A stretch of DNA of 64,000 nt from an uncultured Clostridia bacterium (GCA_934793215.1 CAKVOP010000004.1:9058-73057), one strand, 5' to 3'. Positions 50,246 through 59,559 are shown, counted from the first letter of the stretch. Notes: a model not told the origin generated them from the letters alone. Numbers and translations: made by a program.

Positions 50246-51073
50246 ATGGCAATTAGAACACATAGACCAACTTCTGCTGGAAGAAGATTTTATACTACCT
50301 CTTCCTATGAAGAAATTACTAAAAAAACTCCTGAGAAATCACTTCTTGCTAAAAAAGATAAAAACGCTGGAAGAAATGCTCAAGGAAAGGTTACTGTTAG
50401 ACACCAAGGCGGTGGAAACAGACAAAAATATCGTATCATTGACTTTAAAAGAAATAAAGACAATATCCCTGCAACAGTTGTAGGAATTGAATACGATCCA
50501 AATAGAACCGCATACATCGCACTCTTAAACTATGCAGATGGCGAAAAGAGATACATCATCGCCCCTGTTGGACTTAAAGATGGCGACATTGTTATGAGTG
50601 GAGAAAATGTTGAAATCAAAGTCGGAAACAATCTTCCACTTGCTTCAATCCCAGTTGGTTCTCTTGTTCACAATATTGAACTTGAACCTAACAAGGGTGG
50701 GCAACTTGCTCGTTCAGCAGGTGCAGAAGTTCAACTTATGGCTAAAGAAGGAAAATATGCAACTCTTCGTCTTCCAAGTGGTGAAATGAGAAAAGTTCTC
50801 CTTACTTGCAGAGCAACAGTTGGAACAGTTGGAAATATCGACCATGAACTTGTTTCTCTTGGTAAAGCAGGAAGAAAGAGACACATGGGCGTTAGACCAT
50901 CAGTTCGTGGTGTTGCTATGAACCCTAACGACCACAAACATGGTGGTGGTGAAGGTAAGAGCCCAGTTGGTATGGCTTCTCCTGTTACTCCATGGAACAA
51001 ACCTGCTCTTGGATATAAGACAAGAAAGAGAAAAAATCGCTCTAACCGCTTGATGGTTAAGAGAGTTAATTAG
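50246..51073 (+). CDS. rplB: Ribosomal protein uL2
   Basis: 275 residues, full length. Needed for subunit association and peptidyl transferase activity; the critical His lies in NPNDHKHGGGEG. RHQGGGNRQKYRIIDFKR and RPSVRGVAMNP are signature stretches. Confidence 0.98.
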   Translation: MAIRTHRPTSAGRRFYTTSSYEEITKKTPEKSLLAKKDKNAGRNAQGKVTVRHQGGGNRQKYRIIDFKRNKDNIPATVVGIEYDPNRTAYIALLNYADGEKRYIIAPVGLKDGDIVMSGENVEIKVGNNLPLASIPVGSLVHNIELEPNKGGQLARSAGAEVQLMAKEGKYATLRLPSGEMRKVLLTCRATVGTVGNIDHELVSLGKAGRKRHMGVRPSVRGVAMNPNDHKHGGGEGKSPVGMASPVTPWNKPALGYKTRKRKNRSNRLMVKRVN

Positions 51074-51084
51074 GAGAGAATAAT

Positions 51085-51372
51085 ATGAACACAAAAACAG
51101 TTAAAAAACCTTATGTTCATCCAAGTCTTGTTAAGAAAGTTGCAGAAATGCAGGCTTCTGGGGTTAAAAGACCTATTAAGACTTGGGCAAGATCATCTAC
51201 TATCTATCCTGATTTCGTAGGATTCACATTTGCAGTGCACAATGGAAAGAAACATGTCCCTGTATATTGCACAGCAGATATGGTAGGACACAAACTTGGA
51301 GAATTCGCTCCAACAAGAACTTACAAGGGACACACTAAAAAGTCGGCAACAGCAACAAAGGCTGGTAAATAG
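51085..51372 (+). CDS. rpsS: Ribosomal protein uS19
   Basis: 95 residues; 30S head protein complexed with S13. KTWARSSTIYPDFVGFTFAV and TRTYKGHTKK are diagnostic. AGGAGAG site. Confidence 0.97.
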   Translation: MNTKTVKKPYVHPSLVKKVAEMQASGVKRPIKTWARSSTIYPDFVGFTFAVHNGKKHVPVYCTADMVGHKLGEFAPTRTYKGHTKKSATATKAGK

Positions 51373-51381
51373 AGGTAAACA

Positions 51382-51771
51382 ATGGCTACAAGAACTAGAT
51401 TAAAGGCAGAAAAAAGAAATTCTGCAAAGAAATACCCTCATGCAGAGGCTAAGTATGTTAGAATTAGTCCATCTAAAGTAACATACATTCTTGACCTTGT
51501 TCGTGGAAAGAAAGCAGAAGAAGCCGTTGCAATTTTAGAGAATATGCCTGATAAGGGTGCGTTTGAAGCGCTTAAAGTTCTCAAAAGTGCAATTGCTAAC
51601 GCTGAAAACAACATGGGCAAAGCTGTTGATACTTTATTCGTTAAAGAAACTTATGTTACAAGCGGACCTCAATTCAAAAGAATGTCTTGCAGAGCAAAAG
51701 GTTCTGGAAATGTTATACTCAAAAAGACTTCACACATCACATTCGTGCTTGATGAAGTGGTAGGAGGCTAA
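51382..51771 (+). CDS. rplV: Ribosomal protein uL22
   Basis: 129 residues; lines the exit tunnel through its beta-hairpin (FKRMSCRAKGSGNVILKKTSH). VRISPSKV and VLKSAIANAENN are conserved. The N-terminus has a basic extension of about 12 residues relative to E. coli L22. Confidence 0.96.
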   Translation: MATRTRLKAEKRNSAKKYPHAEAKYVRISPSKVTYILDLVRGKKAEEAVAILENMPDKGAFEALKVLKSAIANAENNMGKAVDTLFVKETYVTSGPQFKRMSCRAKGSGNVILKKTSHITFVLDEVVGG

Positions 51772-51773
51772 GA

Positions 51774-52445
51774 ATGGGACAAAAAGTTAGTCCAGTGGGA
51801 CTTAGATTAGGTATCAATAAAGATTGGAACTCTACTTGGTATGCCGATAAGCAAACTTTTGCTGCAAACCTTAAAGAGGACCAAGAGGTTAAGTCTTTCC
51901 TTCGCAAGAAATATAAAGCTTGCTCAATTTCAAACATCACTATTGAAAGAACAGAAGGAAAACTTATTGTTAATATCTTCACTGCTAAACCTGGTATGAT
52001 TATCGGTACAAAGGGTGCAGGAATTGAAGAAATTAAAAAAGAAATCGCTCAAAGAGTTAGACCTGTTAAACTTTTGCTTGTAAATGTTAAAGAAGTTAAA
52101 AGACCAGACCTTGACGCAACACTTGTTGCTGAAAGCATTGCTCAACAACTTGAAAAACGTGTTGCTGCTAAAAGAGCATTAAAACAAGCAATGGAAAGAG
52201 TTATGAAAGCTGGTGCAAAGGGCTGCAAACTTCAAGTAAGTGGCGTTCTTGCAAAAGCAAATGAAAAATCTCAAATTGAAAAACAATTTAGAGGAAGCGT
52301 TCCTCTTCATACTCTTAGAGCTGACATTGATTATGGTGAGGCTGCTGCTTACACTATGATTGGTAAAATCGGTGTTAAATGCTGGATTTACAAAGGTGAA
52401 ATCCTTGGAAAGAGAACATCTGACCAAAAAGGAGGACAAGAATAA
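51774..52445 (+). CDS. rpsC: Ribosomal protein uS3
   Basis: 223 residues; forms the mRNA entry channel with S4 and S5. MGQKVSPVGLRLGI start, KH motif GMIIGTKGAGIEEI, and C-terminal DIDYGEAAAYTMIGKIGVKCWIY-type region. The stop overlaps the L16 start by one base. Confidence 0.97.
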   Translation: MGQKVSPVGLRLGINKDWNSTWYADKQTFAANLKEDQEVKSFLRKKYKACSISNITIERTEGKLIVNIFTAKPGMIIGTKGAGIEEIKKEIAQRVRPVKLLLVNVKEVKRPDLDATLVAESIAQQLEKRVAAKRALKQAMERVMKAGAKGCKLQVSGVLAKANEKSQIEKQFRGSVPLHTLRADIDYGEAAAYTMIGKIGVKCWIYKGEILGKRTSDQKGGQE

Positions 52446-52882
52446 TGTTAATGCCTAAAAGAGTTAAAAGAAGAAGAGTTCATAGAGGTAGAATGACTGG
52501 TAAGGCTACAAAAGGCAACACTCTCACATATGGAACATATGGAATGATTGCAACAGAGCCATGCTGGATTAAATCTAACCAAATTGAAGCTGCTCGTATC
52601 GCTCTTACTAGATATACAAGAAGAGATGGTAAGGTTTGGATTAAAATCTTCCCAGACAAGCCAGTTACAAAGAAACCTGCTGATACTCGTATGGGTTCTG
52701 GTAAAGGTTCACCTGAATTTTGGGTTGCAGTTGTTAAACCTGGCAGAGTGCTTTTTGAAATCGAAGGCGTAAGCGAAGATACAGCAAAAGAAGCACTTAG
52801 ACTTGCAGGACACAAACTTCCTTGCAAAACTAAATTTATTAAAAAAGAAGTCGAAAAAGGTGGTGTGAAAGATGAAAACTAA
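52445..52882 (+). CDS. rplP: Ribosomal protein uL16
   Basis: 145 residues. Start ATG 52445 (MLMPKRVKRRRVHRG) fits the GGAGG 9 nt upstream better than the next ATG and matches the MLLPKRV start common in Firmicutes. GKGSPEFWVAVVKPGRVLFE is the hallmark. It positions A-site tRNA. Overlaps rpmC by 11 bp. Confidence 0.97.
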   Translation: MLMPKRVKRRRVHRGRMTGKATKGNTLTYGTYGMIATEPCWIKSNQIEAARIALTRYTRRDGKVWIKIFPDKPVTKKPADTRMGSGKGSPEFWVAVVKPGRVLFEIEGVSEDTAKEALRLAGHKLPCKTKFIKKEVEKGGVKDEN

Positions 52883-53084
52883 TGATATTAAATATTTATC
52901 AGTTGAAGAACTTAATGCCAAATTGAAAGAACTTAATAGCGAATTATTTAATCTTCGTTTCTCTCATGCTACAAGAAGCCTTGCAAATCCTATGGCTATT
53001 CACAATGTTAAAAAGGATATTGCAAGAATTAAAACTATTTTAAGAGAAAGACAGCTCGAAGGAGGAAACGATGGAAACAATTAG
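52872..53084 (+). CDS. rpmC: Ribosomal protein uL29
   Basis: 70 residues, two-helix protein near the tunnel exit. ELNAKLKELNSELFNLRFSHA and VKKDIARIKTILRER are typical. Overlaps both neighbours by 11-14 bp. Confidence 0.96.
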   Translation: MKTNDIKYLSVEELNAKLKELNSELFNLRFSHATRSLANPMAIHNVKKDIARIKTILRERQLEGGNDGNN

Positions 53085-53334
53085 AAATTCAAGAATCTCT
53101 CGTATTGGCGAAGTTGTAAGCGCTGGAAAGATGGACAAAACTGTTGTAGTTAAAGTCGTTTCAAGAGTTAAGAGTCCTATCTACAAAAAAGTTGTTCAAA
53201 AGTCGAAGACATTCAAGGCTCACGATGAAAACAATGAATGCGGAATTGGTGATACAGTTCGTATTATGGAAACTCGTCCACTTTCAAAGGACAAGTATTT
53301 CAGAGTTGTTGAAATCATCGAAAAGGCTAAATAA
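53071..53334 (+). CDS. rpsQ: Ribosomal protein uS17
   Basis: 87 residues, OB-fold primary 16S-binding protein. GEVVSAGKMDKTVVVKV, then ETRPLSKDKYFRVVEI. Last gene of the S10 portion. Confidence 0.96.
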   Translation: METIRNSRISRIGEVVSAGKMDKTVVVKVVSRVKSPIYKKVVQKSKTFKAHDENNECGIGDTVRIMETRPLSKDKYFRVVEIIEKAK

Positions 53335-53349
53335 TAAGGAGGAACAGTT

Positions 53350-53718
53350 ATGATTCAACCACAAACAAGATTAAAAGTTGCTGATAACACTGGTGCAAAA
53401 GAAATTATGTGCATTAGAGTACTTGGCGGTTCTTTTAGAAGAAGTGGAAACATCGGTGACATTATTGTTGCTGCCGTTAAAAAGGCTATCCCTGGCGGAA
53501 CAGTAAAGAAAGGTGATGTTGTTAAAGCAGTTATTGTTCGTTCTTCAAAAGGCCTTAGAAGAGCAGATGGTTCTCACATTAGATTTGATGATAATGCTGC
53601 GGTTATTATTGATAACCAAAAGCAACCAAAAGGAACTCGTGTGTTTGGACCTATCGCAAGAGAACTTCGTGACAAGGGATATATGAAAATTATTTCTCTT
53701 GCACCAGATGTAATTTAA
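53350..53718 (+). CDS. rplN: Ribosomal protein uL14
   Basis: 122 residues; first gene of the spc portion, forms an intersubunit bridge. MIQPQTRLKVADNTGAKE and FGPIARELRD are diagnostic. Only 15 bp after rpsQ, so S10 and spc units are one transcript here. Confidence 0.98.
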   Translation: MIQPQTRLKVADNTGAKEIMCIRVLGGSFRRSGNIGDIIVAAVKKAIPGGTVKKGDVVKAVIVRSSKGLRRADGSHIRFDDNAAVIIDNQKQPKGTRVFGPIARELRDKGYMKIISLAPDVI

Positions 53719-53730
53719 AAGGAGCACGTA

Positions 53731-54144
53731 ATGAAGATGACAGTTAAAACAGGCGACACAGTTGTTGTGCTTGCTGGAAAAGACAAAGGTAAGACAGGAA
53801 AAGTTACCGCTGTTAGCGCTGATCAAGGAAGAGTTATTGTTGAAAACGTCAATGTTGTAAGCAAACATCAAAAGCCAAGATCACAAGAAGACAAAGGCGG
53901 AATCATCAAAAAATCTGCTCCTATTGATGCATCAAATGTTCAAGTTGTTTGCCCAGTTTGCGGAAAAGCTACAAGAGTGGCTCACAGCGAAGTTGATGGC
54001 AAGAAAGTTAGAACTTGCAAAAAATGCAATGCTTCTCTTGACAAAGCATTCGTAAAGAAAACAACAAAGAAAGCAGAAAAACCTGCTACCGAGAAAAAAA
54101 CAACAAAAAAGTCGACAGCAAAAAAGGCTACAAGTGAGGAATAA
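53731..54144 (+). CDS. rplX: Ribosomal protein uL24 with lysine-rich tail
   Basis: 137 residues against about 100-105 usually. KOW motif (GDTVVVLAGKDKGKTGKV) at the N-terminus initiates 50S assembly; a zinc ribbon CPVCGK ... CKKCN follows. The last about 30 residues are a low-complexity Lys/Thr/Ala tail (KKTTKKAEKPATEKK) that is probably disordered and binds rRNA. Confidence 0.95.
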   Translation: MKMTVKTGDTVVVLAGKDKGKTGKVTAVSADQGRVIVENVNVVSKHQKPRSQEDKGGIIKKSAPIDASNVQVVCPVCGKATRVAHSEVDGKKVRTCKKCNASLDKAFVKKTTKKAEKPATEKKTTKKSTAKKATSEE

Positions 54145-54147
54145 ACC

Positions 54148-54699
54148 ATGGCTAAAGAACAAAATAGAATTTTAGAAAACTATAAAAAAGAAGTTGTTCC
54201 TGCCCTCATTAAAGAATTTGGATACAAAAATGTTAACGAAGTTCCAAAACTCGTTAAAATTGTACTCAATATGGGGCTTGGTGAAGTTAAATCAAACTCA
54301 AAAAGTTTCAACATTGCTGTTGAAGAACTTGCAGTTATCGCTGGTCAAAAGCCAGTTGTAACTACTGCTAAAAAGTCTATTTCTAACTTCGCAGTTAGGG
54401 AAGGACAAAAAATCGGTGCAAAAGTTACTTTAAGAGGGGATAGAATGTATGAGTTCTTTGATAGACTCACTGCAATCGCTCTTCCAAAGGTAAGAGATTT
54501 TAGAGGAATTTCTGACAAGTCATTTGATGGCAGAGGAAACTACTCTATGGGAATTAAGGAACAACTTATTTTCCCTGAAATCGTATATGAAAAAGTCGAA
54601 AAAATCAGAGGTTTTGATATTACTTTTGTAACAACTGCAAAAACCAATGAAGAAGCAAAAGCACTTTTGAAGGCACTTGGATTGCCTTTTGCTAAATAG
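54148..54699 (+). CDS. rplE: Ribosomal protein uL5
   Basis: 183 residues, 5S rRNA-binding protein. KIVLNMGLGEVK, GQKPVVTTAKKSISNFAVREG and GNYSMGIKEQLIFPEI are conserved. Confidence 0.97.
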   Translation: MAKEQNRILENYKKEVVPALIKEFGYKNVNEVPKLVKIVLNMGLGEVKSNSKSFNIAVEELAVIAGQKPVVTTAKKSISNFAVREGQKIGAKVTLRGDRMYEFFDRLTAIALPKVRDFRGISDKSFDGRGNYSMGIKEQLIFPEIVYEKVEKIRGFDITFVTTAKTNEEAKALLKALGLPFAK

Positions 54700-54709
54700 G
54701 AGTTTCATT

Positions 54710-54895
54710 ATGGCTAAAAAAGCATTAGTTGAAAAACAAAAAAGAACACAAAAATATCAAACCAGAGAATACACAAGATGCTCACTCTGTGGAAGACCAC
54801 ATGCAGTTCTCAGAAAATACGGAATTTGCAGAATTTGCTTCCGCGAACTTGCAAATAAGGGTGAAATTCCTGGTGTAAAGAAAGCAAGTTGGTAA
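54710..54895 (+). CDS. rpsZ: Ribosomal protein uS14 type Z (zinc form)
   Basis: 61 residues from ATG 54710 with AGGAG ahead of it; an upstream in-frame ATG (54677) lies inside rplE. CSLCGRPHAVLRKYGICRIC gives the two CxxC zinc knuckles of the C+ type. Confidence 0.96.
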   Translation: MAKKALVEKQKRTQKYQTREYTRCSLCGRPHAVLRKYGICRICFRELANKGEIPGVKKASW

Positions 54896-54909
54896 TTAAG
54901 GAGGAAAAA

Positions 54910-55308
54910 ATGTTAGTTACAGATCCAATCGCAGATATGCTCACTAGAATTCGTAATGCTATTTCAGCAAAACATGAAGATGTAAGCATTCCTGCATCAA
55001 ATGAAAAGCGTGCTATCGCAAAAATCCTTCTTAATGAAGGCTATATCGTAAGTTACGAAGAAGTTGAAGAAGCTGGCCACAAAAACATCGTAGTCGTTTT
55101 GAAATATGATGAAGAAGGCGAAAGCGTTATTCAAGGGCTTAAAAGAATTTCTAAACCTGGTCTTCGTATCTACGCTCAAAAAGATAAACTTCCAAGAGTT
55201 ATAAGCGGACTTGGAATCGCAATCATCTCAACAAACAAGGGTATTGTTACTGATAAAGAAGCAAGAAAACTTGGAGTTGGTGGCGAAGTTCTCGCTTATG
55301 TATGGTAA
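54910..55308 (+). CDS. rpsH: Ribosomal protein uS8
   Basis: 132 residues from ATG 54910 behind AAGGAGG; the ATG at 54889 falls inside rpsZ and is not used. DPIADMLTRIRNA and STNKGIVTDKEARKLGVGGE are diagnostic. S8 is the classic autoregulator of the spc operon in E. coli. Confidence 0.97.
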   Translation: MLVTDPIADMLTRIRNAISAKHEDVSIPASNEKRAIAKILLNEGYIVSYEEVEEAGHKNIVVVLKYDEEGESVIQGLKRISKPGLRIYAQKDKLPRVISGLGIAIISTNKGIVTDKEARKLGVGGEVLAYVW

Positions 55309-55318
55309 GGAGGAATTT

Positions 55319-55867
55319 ATGTCTAGAATTGGTAAAGAACATATTCTTATGCCTGCTGGCGTAAGTGCAAAATTTGAAAATGGACTTCTTACTATTAGTG
55401 GGCCAAAAGGAACATTAACTCAAGAAGTTAACGCTGTAATCACTGCAAAAATCGATGGACAAACTCTTTCTTTTGAAATTGCAAAAGAAACTGCAGAGTC
55501 TAACGCTATGCATGGTCTTTACAGAGCGCTTGCTCACAACATGGTTGTTGGCGTAAGCGAAGGTTTTAAGAAAACACTCCTTATCTCTGGTGTAGGTTAC
55601 AAAGCCAGCGTTAATGGAAACAAACTTGTCATGAACCTTGGATTATCTCACCTAGTTGAAGTTGCAATCCCAAGTGACATTCAAGTTGTATGTCCATCAG
55701 TTACAGAAGTCACAATTACTGGAATTGATAGACAAAAAGTTGGTCAATTCGCATCTAACATCAAAGATATTAGACCAGTTGAACCATATCACGGCTATGG
55801 AATCAGATACTCTGACCAAGTAGTTGTAAGAAAAGTCGGAAAAACAGCCGGTAAAGGCAAGAAATAG
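55319..55867 (+). CDS. rplF: Ribosomal protein uL6
   Basis: 182 residues from ATG 55319 (MSRIGKEHI) behind AAGGAGG; the frame extends upstream into rpsH but that part is not coding. GVSEGFKKTLLISGVGYKA and the C-terminal RPVEPYHGYGIRYSD are characteristic. Confidence 0.97.
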   Translation: MSRIGKEHILMPAGVSAKFENGLLTISGPKGTLTQEVNAVITAKIDGQTLSFEIAKETAESNAMHGLYRALAHNMVVGVSEGFKKTLLISGVGYKASVNGNKLVMNLGLSHLVEVAIPSDIQVVCPSVTEVTITGIDRQKVGQFASNIKDIRPVEPYHGYGIRYSDQVVVRKVGKTAGKGKK

Positions 55868-55878
55868 GAGAAACCTAA

Positions 55879-56247
55879 ATGATTAACAAAACAGATAAAA
55901 ACACAGAAAGACTTGTTCGTCATAAAAGAGTTAGAACCAAAGTTTCTGGAACAAGCGAAAGACCTCGTCTTTGCGTATACAGAAGTTTGAGCCAAATCTA
56001 TGCTCAAATCATTGACGATACAAAGGGTGCAACTCTTTGCTCTTGCTCAACTCTTGACCCAGAAGTTAAGAGTGCACTCGCTGGAAAGAGCAAATCTGAA
56101 CAAGCTAAACTTGTTGGAGAAACTCTTGCAAAGCGTGCTCTTGCAAACAATATCAGTGAAGTTGTTTTTGATAGAGGTGGATATATCTATATCGGTCGCG
56201 TTCAAGCTTTAGCAGAAGGTGCTAGAGAAGCTGGACTTAAATTTTAG
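55879..56247 (+). CDS. rplR: Ribosomal protein uL18
   Basis: 122 residues, 5S rRNA-binding. RHKRVRTKVSGTSERPRLCVYRS start and VVFDRGGYIYIGRVQALAEGAREAG-type end, without gaps. Confidence 0.97.
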   Translation: MINKTDKNTERLVRHKRVRTKVSGTSERPRLCVYRSLSQIYAQIIDDTKGATLCSCSTLDPEVKSALAGKSKSEQAKLVGETLAKRALANNISEVVFDRGGYIYIGRVQALAEGAREAGLKF

Positions 56248-56256
56248 GAGGAAATC

Positions 56257-56859
56257 ATGACAGAAAACGAACAAGTTGTAGAACAAGTTAGTGCTGAAAA
56301 TACTCTTGAAGTTGAAGCACCAAAAGGTAAAAGACCTTTTAACAAAAACAGAGGGGATAGAAAAGATAGAGCCCCAAGAAAAGAAGCTAGTGAATTCGAC
56401 AAGCGCGTTGTTTGCGTAAGAAGAGTTACAAAGGTTGTTAAAGGCGGAAGAACTCTCCGTTTCTCAGCACTCGTTGTTGTTGGTGACGGAAAAGGCAGAG
56501 TTGGTCTTGGAATTGGTAAGAGCAAAGATGTTTCTTCATCAATCGAAAAGGCTACTACTATTGCTAAAAGAAACATGAAACTTATCCCTATTGTTAACGG
56601 AACTATCCCACATGAAAACATGGGTAAATTCTCATCAACAAGCATTCTCTTGTTGCCTGCTCCTGAAGGTACTGGGGTTATTGCTGGTGGTTCTGCTCGT
56701 GCAGTTATTGAACTTGCTGGGGTTAAGAACATCGTTACAAAGACTCATGGTTCTTCAAACAAAATCAACTGCGTTAAAGCCACAATGAACGGACTTCTCT
56801 CTTTGAGAACAAGAGAAGAAATTGCTCGTCGTCGTGGAAAGACCGCAGAGGAAATTTAA
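56257..56859 (+). CDS. rpsE: Ribosomal protein uS5 with acidic N-terminal extension
   Basis: 200 residues. The core (from about 50) has RVTKVVKGGRTLRFSALVVVGD and GSSNKINCVKATMNGL. The first about 48 residues (MTENEQVVEQVSAEN, then a Lys/Arg stretch) extend beyond most bacterial S5 and are likely flexible. Confidence 0.96.
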   Translation: MTENEQVVEQVSAENTLEVEAPKGKRPFNKNRGDRKDRAPRKEASEFDKRVVCVRRVTKVVKGGRTLRFSALVVVGDGKGRVGLGIGKSKDVSSSIEKATTIAKRNMKLIPIVNGTIPHENMGKFSSTSILLLPAPEGTGVIAGGSARAVIELAGVKNIVTKTHGSSNKINCVKATMNGLLSLRTREEIARRRGKTAEEI

Positions 56860-56869
56860 GGAGGGCATC

Positions 56870-57061
56870 ATGGCAAAAAAAGAAAAAATGCTTAAAGTTA
56901 CTTGGGTAAAAAGTTGTATCGGTTATAATGGCAAACAAGCTAAAATGATTGAAGCTCTTGGCTTTAAGAAACTTAACCAAACAAGAATGCTCCCTGATAA
57001 CGATTCTATTAGAGGTACTCTTCACCACATCGCTCACCTCGTTAATGTAGAAGAGGCATAA
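56870..57061 (+). CDS. rpmD: Ribosomal protein uL30
   Basis: 63 residues from ATG 56870 behind AAGGAGGG; the frame upstream lies in rpsE. LKVTWVKSCIGYNGKQ and RGTLHHIAHLV identify it. Confidence 0.95.
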   Translation: MAKKEKMLKVTWVKSCIGYNGKQAKMIEALGFKKLNQTRMLPDNDSIRGTLHHIAHLVNVEEA

Positions 57062-57070
57062 GGAGGAAAC

Positions 57071-57517
57071 ATGAAACTTGAAAATTTAAAACCAGCAGAA
57101 GGTGCCACAACCAAAAAGGTTAGAGTTGGTAGAGGCATTGGAAGCGGAATTGGTAAAACTAGTGGAAAAGGTCACAAGGGTCAAAATGCTCGTAGTGGTG
57201 GTGGAGTAAGACCTGGATTTGAAGGTGGCAATATCCCTATGATTAGAAAAATCCCAATGCGCGGATTTAACAACAAAAACTTTGCTAGAAGATACGCTTG
57301 CGTTAATGTAGGCGACCTTGAAGCATTTGAAGCCAACGCTGTTATTGACCAAGAACTTCTTTATACAACAAGATTCATTGGTAAGCGTTCAGAGTATGGA
57401 CTTAAAGTTTTGGGTGATGGAGAAATCACAAAACCTATTACTGTTAAGTGCAACAAAATCACAAAACAAGCAAGAGAGAAAATTGAAAGAGTTGGTGGCA
57501 AAGTAGAGGAGTTATAA
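57071..57517 (+). CDS. rplO: Ribosomal protein uL15
   Basis: 148 residues. KVRVGRGIGSGIGKTSGKGHKG and GFEGGNIPMIRKIPMRGF are the glycine-rich signature. Two bases separate its stop from secY. Confidence 0.97.
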   Translation: MKLENLKPAEGATTKKVRVGRGIGSGIGKTSGKGHKGQNARSGGGVRPGFEGGNIPMIRKIPMRGFNNKNFARRYACVNVGDLEAFEANAVIDQELLYTTRFIGKRSEYGLKVLGDGEITKPITVKCNKITKQAREKIERVGGKVEEL

Positions 57518-57518
57518 T

Positions 57519-58808
57519 ATGTTTAAAACGATTAGGGACGCGTTTAAGATTAAAGAAATAAGAAACAAAATCTTGCTTACACTTCTGTTCTTATTTATTT
57601 ATAGAGTTGGCTGCTGGATTCCTTGCGTAGGATTTAGCAGTTCTATCTTGAACACTTCAAATAATTTTGGTTTTTTTGAACTTATGAATATGGTGAGTGG
57701 TGGTGCACTTAAAAACTGTTCATTTCTTGCATTAGGTGTTTCACCATACATCACAGCTTCAATAGTTATACAACTGCTTTCTGTTGCAATCCCTGCCCTT
57801 GAAAGATTGACAAAAAGTGGTGAAGACGGAAGAAGAAAAATCAATCTTTATACTCGTATAGCGGCTCTCGTTTTAGCAGTTGCCCAATCAATTGGTATCG
57901 TTGTCGGTTATGCCGGTAGCGCACTTGATCCAAACCTTACAAATGTTATGCCATCTTGGGTCGTAGGAACAGGTGTCGTTCTTATGCTCACAGCAGGTTC
58001 AATGTTTACAGTTTGGATTGGTGAAAGAATTACAGACCTTGGAATAGGAAACGGCACAAGCCTTCTTATCTTTGTTGGTATCCTTTCATCAGCAGGCACT
58101 GCGGTTTCACAAATTATAAAGGCTTGCACTTCAAATATTAACTATATTTGGTATCTCATTTTGTTCTTTGTTGCAATTGTTCTAATTTTTGCTCTTATCG
58201 TATTTATGGACGGTGGAGAAAGGAGAGTTCAAGTGCAATATGCCAAACAAATTAAAGGCCGAAGAATGATCGGTGGTCAAAGCAATTATATTCCTATCAG
58301 AGTAAATGCTACTGGCGTTATGCCAATCATCTTTTCAAGTGCACTTTTAACATTTCCACAACTTTTAATTTCTATTTTCTGGCCAAAAGTTACATGGTAT
58401 AGTGACTGGCTTGGAACAAACTCTTGGCTTTACATCGTGCTTACTTCAATTTTAATATTAGTATTTGCTTTCTTCTACTCAAAGATTTCCTTTGATGCAG
58501 ACGATGTAAGCAGAAGAATACAACAACAAGGTGGATTTATTCCAGGTGTTCGTGCTGGTAAACCAACAGCAGAATATTTGGGCAAGATCTCAAACAGAAT
58601 TACTTTGTTTGGAGCGATCTTCCTTGCAATAATCGCCCTTATTCCTTCACTTGCCTTTAAAGCAATTGGAGATTTCGCAGGGGCAGCTATTCTTATCAAT
58701 GCTTTCAGTGTAACTGGACTTATGATTGCCGTTTCGGTTGCTCTTGAACTTGATAAGCAACTTTCAGCTCAAATGTTTATGAGAAATCATAAAGGATTTT
58801 TGAGTTAA
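57519..58808 (+). CDS. secY: Protein translocase subunit SecY
   Basis: 429 residues, ten transmembrane helices; the channel of the Sec translocon with SecE and SecG. GVSPYITASIVIQLL (TM2), TERLTKSGEDGRRKI-like loop (here LERLTKSGEDGRRKI), GTSLLIFVGI, and QQGGFIPGVRAGKPTAEYL in cytosolic loop C5 are conserved. It must handle the giant exported proteins encoded elsewhere in the window. Confidence 0.98.
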   Translation: MFKTIRDAFKIKEIRNKILLTLLFLFIYRVGCWIPCVGFSSSILNTSNNFGFFELMNMVSGGALKNCSFLALGVSPYITASIVIQLLSVAIPALERLTKSGEDGRRKINLYTRIAALVLAVAQSIGIVVGYAGSALDPNLTNVMPSWVVGTGVVLMLTAGSMFTVWIGERITDLGIGNGTSLLIFVGILSSAGTAVSQIIKACTSNINYIWYLILFFVAIVLIFALIVFMDGGERRVQVQYAKQIKGRRMIGGQSNYIPIRVNATGVMPIIFSSALLTFPQLLISIFWPKVTWYSDWLGTNSWLYIVLTSILILVFAFFYSKISFDADDVSRRIQQQGGFIPGVRAGKPTAEYLGKISNRITLFGAIFLAIIALIPSLAFKAIGDFAGAAILINAFSVTGLMIAVSVALELDKQLSAQMFMRNHKGFLS

Positions 58809-58822
58809 GATCATGGCTTTTA

Positions 58823-58897
58823 AGCGAAATAAATTCGCTATCAGCATAGTGAGAAAAAAGGAAGTTAAACCATTCTAGACGCGTTTAACTTTCCTTT
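58823..58897 (+). promoter_or_regulatory. Hairpins between secY and adk (possible attenuator)
   Basis: GCGAA-ataaa-TTCGC (58823-58837) and a long stem AAAGGAAGTTAAAC (58857-58870) with GTTTAACTTTCCTTT (58883-58897, one bulged T). The sequence after it (GAGTTTC) has no T run, so partial termination or mRNA processing is more likely than full stop. Confidence 0.55.
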
Positions 58898-58926
58898 GAG
58901 TTTCACAAATATTTTAAGGAGTTAAA

Positions 58927-59559
58927 ATGAGACTTATCCTTTTGGGTGCACCAGGGAGCGGTAAAGGCACTCTTGCAAAAAAGATTTCTGCTGACTTTGG
59001 CATTCCACAAATCTCTACAGGAGACTTGTTTAGAGCAATAGTCAAAGAAAATTCGCCTTTTGCGCAAAAAGTTAAAAAAATCATTGACAGCGGTTCTTTG
59101 GTTCCAGACGAAGTAACGGTGGAAATGGTTAAAAACAGAATTGCACAAGACGATTGTAGGAATGGTTTTATCCTTGATGGTTTCCCTAGAACGATAGGTC
59201 AAGCCGAGGCTCTTGAAAATATTGCTAAAATCGACAGTGTTGTTCTTGTAGAACTTGCTCCAAAGATAATTATCGATAGGCTTTCTTCAAGAAGAACCTG
59301 CTCGGGCTGTGGTGACATTGTAAGTGCACACGATGCTCCAACTGGCAAATGTGCCAAATGCAATGGCAAACTTATTCAGCGTGATGACGATAAACCTGAA
59401 GTAATAAAGCATCGTCTGGAAGTTTATAATCAAAATACTGCACCACTTATAAACTTCTACAGTGATAGGTTGTTTAAGGTGTCAAACGATAAATCAGTCG
59501 AAGAGACATATAAACCTTTAAGAACTTTTCTTCAATCTTTGGAGGCAGAAAATGAATAA
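58927..59559 (+). CDS. adk: Adenylate kinase
   Basis: 210 residues. Interconverts ATP+AMP and 2 ADP. P-loop GAPGSGKGTLAKKI, AMP site ISTGDLFRA, DGFPRT, and a zinc lid CSGCGDIV ... CAKCNGK of the Gram-positive type. Overlaps map by 8 bp. AAGGAG site. Confidence 0.98.
   Translation: MRLILLGAPGSGKGTLAKKISADFGIPQISTGDLFRAIVKENSPFAQKVKKIIDSGSLVPDEVTVEMVKNRIAQDDCRNGFILDGFPRTIGQAEALENIAKIDSVVLVELAPKIIIDRLSSRRTCSGCGDIVSAHDAPTGKCAKCNGKLIQRDDDKPEVIKHRLEVYNQNTAPLINFYSDRLFKVSNDKSVEETYKPLRTFLQSLEAENE

Noticed and set aside
55211..55318. N-terminal extension of rplF
   Set aside because: It lies within rpsH; the MSRIGKEHI start has an ideal AAGGAGG site.
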